Assembly: GCA_002403115.1 (NCBI GenBank)
Contig: DHHE01000163.1
Span: forward strand, 1-5,343
Reading direction: 5' to 3'
Source of the DNA: a bacterium UBP2_UBA4780
Lineage (GTDB): Bacteria; Edwardsbacteria; AC1; EtOH8
DNA length: 5,343 nucleotides
The notes beneath the pieces were generated by a model. That model ran no database searches, was not told the DNA's origin, and worked only from the letters and a program-made list of their open reading frames with translations. Below, piece by piece: positions 1 through 5,343 of the stretch (positions are counted from its first letter, which is position 1; each line of letters starts with the position of its first letter). A program made the translations under genes and the position numbers.

Positions 1-2411
1 GAACACCCTATGCACTTGGAGGCGTCGGTCTTCGGCACCTTCTCGTCATCCAACGTGATGGCGAGATACGGGCAGCGGGTGCAGTTGCCGCAGTGCTGGC
101 ACAGGTCTCGGTCCGCGTCCGATATCTTTTTCTCGTCCGTCAGTTCCATGAACCCGGTGACGGGGTCGGGCAGCGCGCAGCCTATCAGCTTTTCGACCGA
201 CTTGATGCCGCGCTCCTCCATCAGGTGGGAAAGGCCCGAGTGCAGCTCGTCAATAACCCCGTAGCCGTGCTTCATGACGACGGTGCAGAACTGCACGGTG
301 CGGGCGCCTAAAGCGAGAAAATCCGCAGCCGCCTTGTAGTCCATCGGTCCGCCGTTGCCTGAAACGGTAACTCCCAGTTTCGAGACGTTGGCCAGGGTCA
401 GGTTGGAAATGGGAATCACGCCCGCGCCCGACATCCCGACAACGATGCCCTCCTCCCAAGTTTTCCTGACGCCCCTGCGGAACGCTAATGTCGGAAAGGT
501 GTTGGCCAGGGTGATCCCGGCTTTCTTGTCCGGGTATTTGGCGAAGACCATCTTGATAGCCGCGATGATGGGGTAGATTGTGGTCACCGCCGCCGTCAGC
601 TTGAACAGTTTCGGTATGTTGGGGTCGGAGATCTCCATCACCCAGCCGATGATTTTGGTCGTCAGCTCCGGGTCCTGGGAGACGATGTCGCCCTTGGTGC
701 CGTCGCCGCCCTGCGGGCAGGACAGCGAGTATTCGACGGCCATGGCGCCGGCGGACTCGAGCTTTCCGGTGTTGGACTGCCAGACCTTCCGGTCATCCTC
801 GTCGTGCCCGGTGACCGGGCCGCCGGTGGAGGCGATGGTCAGACGATCGGGATATTCCTTCACCAGCCGGGAGATCTCGCCGCAGACCCTCTCCAGCGAA
901 TGGCCGGAGACGTTGTCGCAGTTGGCGTAGGTGTCCCGGCTGAAGGCGAACATGTACTCGCCCGGGATGTGGATGGGGACGCCGTCGAAGGCGGTCTTCA
1001 TCACGCCTCCCGCCCAGCCCGAGTCGTAGGCCAGCTTCATCTGCTCGTATCCGTCCGAAGGCGGCGCGGCCGAGAGCAGGAACGGTGAGATTATCTTCCG
1101 ACCGAAGAAATCGGCCTCCAGGGGTACGGGCAGCAGTTTCCTTCCGGGCAGTGTTATCAGGCTCTTGATCTGCTTCTCCGGCCTTTGAAATTCTGATTTG
1201 GAAAGCCAGGCGTCCGCCTCCATGGCCGCGTTCTTGCCGGCCGCAGCCGCCTCCACCACCGTGGTCGGCCCGTTTGCCATGTCCCCGGAATAGAAAAGTC
1301 CGTCCTGTTCGGTCTTGGACATGCCCGGCCTGTTCCCGACGGCCACCACCACCATGTCGAAGCCGCCGCGATCCTCCTTGGTTCCCTTGACGTCCTCCAT
1401 CAGTGACGGGTGGAACTTCTTGCCCCTGGGAAGGCGCACCCGGACCGTCTTTATGCCGTTCACCATCTTCCCATTGGCCAGGACGCGCTTGAGCCGTACC
1501 CGCCCGTTCAGCTGGACGCCGCTGGCCAGCAGGCCTTCCATTTCCTTTCGGGTGAGCGGCATCTCGGAAGGCTTCTCCAGCATGAAGAGCTCGACCTCCG
1601 AGGCTCCGTCGGCCGCGGCTACCTCGGCGCAGTCGGCCGCCACCGCCCCGCCGCCGACCACCGCCACTCGCTTGCCCCTGGCCCGGCGCCGCATGTAGTA
1701 GCGCAAAAACTCGTTTCCCGGCACCGCCAGGTCCTCTCCCTTGACGCCCAGCTTTACAGGCTGGGTCAGGCCGCCGGCGACTATGACGGCGTCAAATCCC
1801 TTCCGCAGCAGCTCCGACGGTTTTTCGACCTTGGTCCCGAACCTGAACTTGATGTCGCCCAACTTCCGAAGCCATTCCAAATCGGTTTTGAGGACAGCTG
1901 GATCGAGCCTGAAGTCCGGTATCAGGGAGCAAACGCCTCCCGGCTCCGGGTATTCCTCGAACACCTGCACGGGGTATCCCAATTGGGCCAGCAACCCGGC
2001 CGCGGCCAGGCCGGCCGGCCCGGCCCCGACCACGGCCGCCTTCTGCTTCCTTATTTTCGCCGGCCTAAAGACCGGCATCACTCCCAGCTCCTTTGCCCTC
2101 TGGATGATGGTGGCCTGTACGGCCGGGATGTTCACCGGATGGTCGAAGGTGGCCCGGGCACAGGCCTTCATGCAGAGGCGGTCCGGGCAGACCGCGCCAC
2201 AGACGCCGCCCAGGGGGTTGTTGCCCATGATCAGGGCCGCCGCCCGCTTGAAGTCCGATTTTGCCCCCACCCTGACCGCCATGATGAAGTCGGCCGGCGA
2301 GCAGTCGCATGGGCAGGCCGCTTGGCACGACTTCTCCTCGCAGTACTCGCACTTGTCCAGCTCGGCCTTGAGCTGGGCGTCGCTGAGGAAGATGTTTTTA
2401 CTGTCTTTCAT
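1..2411 (-). CDS. Dihydropyrimidine-dehydrogenase-like FAD/FMN/Fe-S oxidoreductase (PreT-PreA type fusion), 3' end cut by window edge
   Basis: Codon-by-codon reading gives 803 codons without a stop from ATG at 2411 to the left edge. Domains match dihydropyrimidine dehydrogenase (DPD). The N-terminal Fe-S segment has C21-x2-C24-x4-C29-x3-C33-P, then C71-x3-C75-x4-C80-x3-C84 and Q99, the last aligning with the glutamine ligand (Q156) of mammalian DPD. An FAD Rossmann motif GAGPAG is at 129-134, an NAD(P) Rossmann motif GGGAVA at about 253-258, and a second FAD contact (GD...TVVEA) at about 376-386. An FMN barrel spans about 428-735, and a ferredoxin domain has C771, C774, C777, C780 and then CIGC at 800-803. 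Only the last cluster and tail, perhaps 20-40 residues, should lie outside. In the family, NAD(P)H electrons pass through FAD and Fe-S clusters to FMN, which reduces a substrate such as uracil; the protein is cytoplasmic. The usual catalytic cysteine of DPD is not seen in the loop after SCP (564-566), so substrate is uncertain. A GltD-only or YgfK-like role is an alternative. The start is fixed by an in-frame TAA at 2439-2441; its Shine-Dalgarno is poor. Confidence 0.9.
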   Translation of the reverse strand, partial: MKDSKNIFLSDAQLKAELDKCEYCEEKSCQAACPCDCSPADFIMAVRVGAKSDFKRAAALIMGNNPLGGVCGAVCPDRLCMKACARATFDHPVNIPAVQATIIQRAKELGVMPVFRPAKIRKQKAAVVGAGPAGLAAAGLLAQLGYPVQVFEEYPEPGGVCSLIPDFRLDPAVLKTDLEWLRKLGDIKFRFGTKVEKPSELLRKGFDAVIVAGGLTQPVKLGVKGEDLAVPGNEFLRYYMRRRARGKRVAVVGGGAVAADCAEVAAADGASEVELFMLEKPSEMPLTRKEMEGLLASGVQLNGRVRLKRVLANGKMVNGIKTVRVRLPRGKKFHPSLMEDVKGTKEDRGGFDMVVVAVGNRPGMSKTEQDGLFYSGDMANGPTTVVEAAAAGKNAAMEADAWLSKSEFQRPEKQIKSLITLPGRKLLPVPLEADFFGRKIISPFLLSAAPPSDGYEQMKLAYDSGWAGGVMKTAFDGVPIHIPGEYMFAFSRDTYANCDNVSGHSLERVCGEISRLVKEYPDRLTIASTGGPVTGHDEDDRKVWQSNTGKLESAGAMAVEYSLSCPQGGDGTKGDIVSQDPELTTKIIGWVMEISDPNIPKLFKLTAAVTTIYPIIAAIKMVFAKYPDKKAGITLANTFPTLAFRRGVRKTWEEGIVVGMSGAGVIPISNLTLANVSKLGVTVSGNGGPMDYKAAADFLALGARTVQFCTVVMKHGYGVIDELHSGLSHLMEERGIKSVEKLIGCALPDPVTGFMELTDEKKISDADRDLCQHCGNCTRCPYLAITLDDEKVPKTDASKCIGC
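2273..2390 (-). repeat. Direct repeat, copy within the intact oxidoreductase gene
   Basis: These 118 bases cover codons 8-46 of the DPD-like gene plus one base. They align without gaps to 3718-3835 in the same orientation, with 19 mismatches by hand count (about 84% identity). The two copies are offset by 1445 bases and enclose the low-G+C flavoenzyme gene. Confidence 0.85.
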
Positions 2412-2420
2412 TGTGCTTAC

Positions 2421-2452
2421 GGGCGTGGTGTAATATATTTACCTGTACGCCC
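2421..2452. repeat. Inverted repeat GGGCGT-N20-ACGCCC ahead of the oxidoreductase gene
   Basis: Perfect 6-base arms at 2421-2426 and 2447-2452 enclose an AT-rich centre with an inner GGT/ACC pair (2427-2429 and 2441-2443), giving partial symmetry around 2435-2437. The element overlaps the candidate -10 box. It could be an operator for a dimeric regulator or a hairpin in the leader. It is too short to be certain. Confidence 0.35.
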
Positions 2453-2461
2453 TCGCGTTAA
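2432..2461 (-). promoter_or_regulatory. Weak candidate promoter for the DPD-like oxidoreductase gene
   Basis: On the minus strand TTAACG (2461-2456) and TATATT (2437-2432) are 18 bases apart, matching 4 of 6 and 5 of 6 consensus bases. The predicted start near 2425 would leave a leader of about 14 bases before the ATG at 2411, with no good Shine-Dalgarno. The rest of the 2412-2534 spacer holds no gene and no convincing terminator hairpin after the upstream gene. Confidence 0.25.
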
Positions 2462-2534
2462 AATATAAACGTCAGGACATTCATCCGACGAAGTTTCAGG
2501 TCAGTGGGCTAGCCAATATGATGCGAGGCCCGCA

Positions 2535-3671
2535 TTATCCTTGGTCGCAAGCTGAGCCAGCAGGCCCGGGATTGTGCGAAACAGCGCGCTTGGATGCTAT
2601 CTCGTACTCTTCCGTCAAAGAGTCCACCAATTCCTTAACGGAGATTATCCTTGTTGTTCTATATGCATTCTCTCCGGCGAACGCAAATCCGTGCTCTAAG
2701 CTGCCGTTTTGGGCATTTCGCAAGGCAAGGGCAATGCAATACGGGCTGCTTTTGTAATCACAGGTTCTGATACAATGATAAGGACAGTTGAACGGTTTCT
2801 TTTCCCCGCTGTTAACATCGTCAATGAATTTGTTTCTGATCGCTCTTCCGGGCATGCCAACGGGACTGTTGATAATAACTATGTCTTCTCTGCTCGAATC
2901 AATATAAGCCCGTTTAAACTCTACCGACGCGTCACATTCATGTGTGGCGACAAAACGCGTTGCCAACTGCACTCCGGAAGCGCCCAATTGCATGAATTTA
3001 TACATGTCTTCCCCCGTATATATGCCTCCGGCGGCAATAACCGGGATGGATTTCTTATACCTGGCCTCAAATGGTTTTACCGCCTTGATCACTTCCGGAA
3101 CAAGTTTTTCCAACGAATACCCGGCATCGCCTATCTGCTCTACCTTGAACCCAAGGTGCCCTCCCGCCAAGGGCCCCTCTACAACCATGGCGTCAGGCAG
3201 GTAATCGTATTTTTCCGTCCATTTTTTGGAAATGATGTTGGCGGCTCGTCCAGAGGATACGATGGGAACCAGCTTTGTTTTACGAGCGCCCTTTAAAAAG
3301 TGCGGAAGATTAAGGGGAAGTCCGCCACCGGAAAAGATGATGTCGATCCCCTCCTCCACGGCCGTTTTGACCATATCCTCGTAATTTGACGCAGCCACCA
3401 TTATGTTTATGCCTAGGATCCCCTTGGTCAATCCCCTGGCTTTTCTTATCTCTCTTCTCAAGGCCCTGACATTTGCTTCCGGCCAATGAGTCGAATAATC
3501 GTCTTCGAGCATTCCGATGCCTGTGGCGGCAATAACCCCGATGCAACCTTGGTTAGCCACTGCGGAAGCCAGTCCGGACAGGGATATTCCGACCCCCATT
3601 CCCCCCTGGATTATCGGAAGCTTTGCCGTCAAATTGCTTATCCTTAATTCTTTTAAATCGTTTGCCTTCAT
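2535..3671 (-). CDS. Nitronate monooxygenase / FabK-like FMN enzyme (COG2070, 2-nitropropane dioxygenase family)
   Basis: Complete 378-residue protein, a usual length for the family. It is a TIM-barrel FMN enzyme. Visible motifs are the N-terminal flavin site PIIQGGMGVGIS (19-30), AGGHLGF (169-175), whose H172 matches the catalytic or active-site histidine of nitronate monooxygenases and FabK, the phosphate-binding AAGGI (213-217) and GASGVQLATRF (230-240). A cysteine-rich stretch follows (C296-x3-C300-x3-C304-x7-C312), then the FAFAGENAYR block (329-338) and a short charged tail. From memory, such cysteines recur in COG2070 proteins of anaerobes and may bind a cluster or metal; that is inference. 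Known members oxidise nitronates or reduce enoyl-ACP; the real substrate here is unknown, and the annotation 'nitronate monooxygenase' is often only by family. The start at 3671 gives the expected N-terminus just before the flavin motif. G+C is clearly lower than both neighbours (48% at 3001-3060 against 73% in leuS at 4021-4080), pointing to separate origin. It lies between an intact oxidoreductase gene and a relic of that gene. Confidence 0.9.
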   Translation of the reverse strand: MKANDLKELRISNLTAKLPIIQGGMGVGISLSGLASAVANQGCIGVIAATGIGMLEDDYSTHWPEANVRALRREIRKARGLTKGILGINIMVAASNYEDMVKTAVEEGIDIIFSGGGLPLNLPHFLKGARKTKLVPIVSSGRAANIISKKWTEKYDYLPDAMVVEGPLAGGHLGFKVEQIGDAGYSLEKLVPEVIKAVKPFEARYKKSIPVIAAGGIYTGEDMYKFMQLGASGVQLATRFVATHECDASVEFKRAYIDSSREDIVIINSPVGMPGRAIRNKFIDDVNSGEKKPFNCPYHCIRTCDYKSSPYCIALALRNAQNGSLEHGFAFAGENAYRTTRIISVKELVDSLTEEYEIASKRAVSHNPGPAGSACDQG

Positions 3672-3682
3672 AGATATTCTTC

Positions 3683-3711
3683 TTTATAGATTAATAAGAT
3701 TATCCCGTCAA
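3683..3711 (-). promoter_or_regulatory. Candidate sigma-70-type promoter for the COG2070 flavoenzyme gene
   Basis: On the minus strand TTGACG (3711-3706) is followed after exactly 17 bases by TATAAA (3688-3683), each one base off the consensus. The implied start site, near 3676, is only about 5 bases before the ATG at 3671, so the transcript would be nearly leaderless. The purine-rich AAGAAG (3684-3679, 7 bases from the ATG) could serve as a weak ribosome binding site only if transcription starts further upstream. The -35 box lies directly after the stop codon of the relic ORF. The region is AT-rich, so a chance match is possible. Confidence 0.4.
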
Positions 3712-3712
3712 T

Positions 3713-3850
3713 TCAGGTGGCTGCCGTGATAAAGTCGGACGGCGAGCAGTCGCAGGGGCAGGCCGCCTGGCAGGGCTTTTCCTCGCTGTACTCGCACTTC
3801 TCCAGCCCGGTCGTGAGCTGGACGTCGGAGAGAAAATGCGTTTTATTCAT
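3713..3850 (-). pseudogene. Truncated relic of the N-terminal Fe-S segment of the DPD-like oxidoreductase (45 codons)
   Basis: The ORF runs from ATG at 3850 to TGA at 3715-3713. From residue 7 to 44 it matches residues 9-46 of the large oxidoreductase at 28 of 38 positions by hand count, and about 84% of the bases. It keeps LSD.QL, KCEY, EEK, CQAACPCDCSP and DFI. The second cysteine of the first Cys motif (C24 in the intact protein) is Ser22 here (TGC to AGC), so the 4Fe-4S ligand set is incomplete even before the truncation. Similarity stops at about 3718, directly before the stop codon, and the rest of the 800-residue protein is absent. A good Shine-Dalgarno (AGGTGG) lies 9 bases ahead of the ATG, so a 45-residue cysteine-rich peptide might still be made. 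Most likely it is debris of a duplication or integration; a functional small metal-binding protein is possible but less likely. Confidence 0.8.
3718..3835 (-). repeat. Direct repeat, degenerate copy in the relic ORF
   Basis: Partner of the repeat at 2273-2390, in the same orientation. Similarity ends sharply at 3718, just before the TGA stop. About half of the mismatches change amino acids, including one cluster cysteine, which fits relaxed selection. Confidence 0.85.
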
Positions 3851-3859
3851 TTTAAATAT

Positions 3860-3865
3860 CCACCT
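3860..3865 (-). promoter_or_regulatory. Shine-Dalgarno of the relic ORF (AGGTGG)
   Basis: AGGTGG on the minus strand lies 9 bases before the ATG at 3850. It decides that start over the in-frame TTG at 3895. It is stronger than anything ahead of the intact copy of the gene at 2411, which suggests this was once the working start region of a full-length oxidoreductase gene. Confidence 0.55.
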
Positions 3866-3874
3866 AAATGACCC

Positions 3875-3902
3875 TAAATACACAAACAGGTTCAAGTATT
3901 TA
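3875..3902. repeat. Inverted repeat TAAATAC-N14-GTATTTA between leuS and the relic ORF
   Basis: Perfect 7-base arms at 3875-3881 and 3896-3902 lie in the 77-base AT-rich spacer after the leuS stop codon. AT-only pairing and the lack of a following U-run make it a poor terminator; an operator is possible. The remainder of the spacer shows nothing else recognisable. Confidence 0.3.
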
Positions 3903-3927
3903 ATGTGTTTTGGTGGTAAAATTTACG

Positions 3928-5343
3928 TTACTTTACTACAATATTAACCAGCTTGCCCGGCACCACCACCACCTTGGCTACCTGCTTCCCCTTGGTGTGC
4001 TCCGCCGCCTTGAGGCTGGCCATGGCCGCGGCTTTGAGGGCCTCGTCGCCGGAGCCCGCCGGGACTGAGATGGTGTCGCGAAGCTTGCCGTTCACCTGCA
4101 CCGCTATGGTGATCTCGTCCTCGGCCGCCACATTTTCGTCGAACTCTGGCCAGGGGGCCTTGTAGACCGTTCCCGCGTTGCCCAGCTGTTGCCAGACTTC
4201 CTCCCCCAAATGCGGGGCCAGCGGCGCCATCAGCAGTACCAGGGACTCGGTGATCTCGGAGACCACGGCCGGGTCCAGGCCCTGCGGCAGCGAATCGTCT
4301 TTCACCGGGGCGTACTCATGGACGGAGTTCAGCAGTTCCATCAGGGCGGCCACCGCGGTGTTGAACTGGAAACCGGAGATGTCCGAGCCCACCTTGCGGA
4401 TGGTCTGGTGGAGCTTGCGACGAACCTTCCTTTCCGGCTCGGACATCTCCTTTGGCAGGCACGCCCTCCAGTCTTTTTTACAGAGCGGCAGGGCCGCCTG
4501 CAGCCAGCGCCAGACCCGGACCACGAAGCGGTAAGACCCGTGTATCCCCTCCTCGGACCACTGGACGTCGTCCTCGTAGGGGGCCACGAACATCTCGTAG
4601 ACCCGCAGGGAGTCGGCCCCGTAGCGCTCGGCGATCTCGTCCGGGGTGACCACGTTGCCCTTGGACTTGGACATCCGGGCCCAGCGCCAGACCACCTGGT
4701 CCTGGGGGAAAGTCTCGCGCTCCTCCGGCTTGAGCACTATCCAGTCGACGATCCTGTTTTCACCGCCAGCGCCGCCGCCCTCGGGCTTCGGCCTCCGGCC
4801 CGGCGTATGGGCCAGGAGCGACCCCTGGTTCATCAGTTTCAAGAACGGCTCCTCGAAGCCGACCATCCCCTCGTCGTAGAGGACCTTGGTCCAGAAGCGG
4901 GAGTAGAGCAGGTGCGACCGGGCGTGCTCGATGCCCCCGGCGTAGAGCCCCACCGGCATCCAGTAGTCGATGGCCTGCCTCGAGGCGAACTCCCTGCCGT
5001 TGCGCGGGTCGGTGAATCGGAAGAAGTACCACGACGAGCAGGCGTAGCCGCCCATGGTGTCGGTCTCGCGCCGGGCCGGGCCGCCGCACTTGGGGCAACT
5101 GGTGTTGACGAACCCGGGGATGCCCGCCAGCGGCGACTCGCCGGTGCCGGTCGGCTGGTAGTGCTCGACCTCGGGCAGAAGGACCGGAAGATCCTTTTCC
5201 GGAACGGGCACCTCGCCGCATTTGTCGCAGTGGACCATGGGGATGGGCGCGCCCCAATAGCGCTGACGCGATATCAACCAGTCCCGGATGCGGAAGTTGA
5301 CCGCGCCCCTGCCCAGCTCCTTCTCCTCGAGCCAGGCGGTGAT
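3928..5343 (-). CDS. leuS: Leucyl-tRNA synthetase, C-terminal part (5' end outside window)
   Basis: The reading frame is open from the right edge (5343) to TAA at 3930-3928, giving 471 residues of an enzyme normally about 800-860 long. It charges tRNA-Leu with leucine in the cytoplasm. Visible in order: the motif WLISRQRYWGAPIP (about 21-35), which follows the CP1 editing domain; two CxxC pairs (C39/C42 and C83/C86) that probably form a zinc ribbon of the kind seen in Thermus LeuRS; the catalytic strand ETDTM...SSWYF (93-106); GGIEHA (136-141); the class I signature RMSKSKGN (223-230), with R in place of the usual first K; the helical anticodon-binding domain (about 245-395); and the C-terminal tRNA-binding domain ending in VQVNGKLRD (415-423) and VVVPGKLVNIVV. 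The start codon, the HIGH motif and most of the editing domain lie outside. A glycine-rich stretch (GGGAGG, 189-194) sits in the variable insert before RMSKS. No clear terminator hairpin follows the stop codon. Confidence 0.97.
   Translation of the reverse strand: MTAWLEEKELGRGAVNFRIRDWLISRQRYWGAPIPMVHCDKCGEVPVPEKDLPVLLPEVEHYQPTGTGESPLAGIPGFVNTSCPKCGGPARRETDTMGGYACSSWYFFRFTDPRNGREFASRQAIDYWMPVGLYAGGIEHARSHLLYSRFWTKVLYDEGMVGFEEPFLKLMNQGSLLAHTPGRRPKPEGGGAGGENRIVDWIVLKPEERETFPQDQVVWRWARMSKSKGNVVTPDEIAERYGADSLRVYEMFVAPYEDDVQWSEEGIHGSYRFVVRVWRWLQAALPLCKKDWRACLPKEMSEPERKVRRKLHQTIRKVGSDISGFQFNTAVAALMELLNSVHEYAPVKDDSLPQGLDPAVVSEITESLVLLMAPLAPHLGEEVWQQLGNAGTVYKAPWPEFDENVAAEDEITIAVQVNGKLRDTISVPAGSGDEALKAAAMASLKAAEHTKGKQVAKVVVVPGKLVNIVVK

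Noticed and set aside
1..2411. Plain glutamate synthase small subunit (GltD)
   Set aside because: The frame continues through an FMN barrel and a C-terminal ferredoxin domain, and the N-terminal Q99 and cysteine spacing fit DPD.
1410..2468. Plus-strand open frame of 352 codons
   Set aside because: It lies opposite the DPD-like gene, has no recognisable motif and a low-complexity Arg/Leu/His/Gly-rich composition. Long antisense frames are expected opposite high-G+C genes.
2507..2514. Palindrome GGCTAGCC as a terminator after the flavoenzyme gene
   Set aside because: Eight bases with no loop and no following U-run on either strand; too little for a terminator.
2709..3296. Plus-strand open frame of 195 codons
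   Set aside because: It is antisense to the COG2070 flavoenzyme gene, whose motifs are unmistakable, and encodes nothing recognisable.
2535..3671. Assignment of the flavoenzyme as FabK (enoyl-ACP reductase II)
   Set aside because: FabK is shorter and lacks the four-cysteine block and long C-terminal region; no fatty-acid synthesis genes are adjacent. Only the superfamily is supported.
3851..3895. N-terminal extension of the relic ORF from TTG at 3895
   Set aside because: The extension has no counterpart in the intact gene, and the ATG at 3850 has a good Shine-Dalgarno and matches the start of the homologous protein.
4760..5257. Minus-strand open frame of 165 codons in another frame of leuS
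   Set aside because: Arg/Gly/Pro-rich shadow of the leuS coding sequence.
5275..5277. TTG as a start for a shorter leuS product
   Set aside because: The frame continues upstream to the window edge with conserved LeuRS sequence, so this codon is an internal leucine of the WLISRQRYW motif.

Overview
All genes in this window are read from the minus strand, so the order of transcription runs from the right edge to the left. The G+C content is high over most of the window (73% in sampled 60-base stretches at 1201-1260 and 4021-4080). The gene set, a large flavin/iron-sulfur oxidoreductase plus a flavin enzyme of a type common in anaerobes, suggests an anaerobic or microaerophilic bacterium. The phylum cannot be named from this stretch.

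Right (5343-3928): the C-terminal 55% or so of leucyl-tRNA synthetase (leuS), cut by the window edge. A 77-base AT-rich spacer follows (3927-3851). Next is a 45-codon ORF (3850-3713) that is clearly a truncated copy of the N-terminal iron-sulfur segment of the large oxidoreductase further left. One cysteine of its cluster motif has become serine. Middle (3671-2535): a complete flavin-dependent enzyme of the nitronate monooxygenase / FabK superfamily (COG2070), with visibly lower G+C (48% at 3001-3060) and its own candidate promoter. A 123-base spacer (2534-2412) holds an inverted repeat around a candidate promoter. Left (2411-1): a continuous 803-codon ORF running off the left edge. It encodes a dihydropyrimidine-dehydrogenase-like fusion: N-terminal Fe-S segment, FAD and NAD(P) Rossmann domains (GltD/PreT-like), an FMN domain (PreA/DHODH-like) and a C-terminal ferredoxin domain.

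The main point of interest is the structure around the middle gene. The low-G+C gene sits between two direct copies (about 84% identical over 118 bases, by hand alignment) of the first part of the large oxidoreductase gene. One copy is truncated and degenerate, the other is intact. This is the outcome expected of a single-crossover (Campbell-type) integration, or of a tandem duplication followed by decay. It puts the better ribosome binding site in front of the relic and leaves the intact gene with new upstream sequence.

Functionally, leuS is a housekeeping gene and probably unrelated to the others. The two flavoenzymes may be neighbours by acquisition rather than by a shared pathway. No hydantoinase or beta-ureidopropionase gene is visible to support a pyrimidine-degradation operon. 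No tRNA, rRNA, CRISPR array, transposase or integrase was seen.
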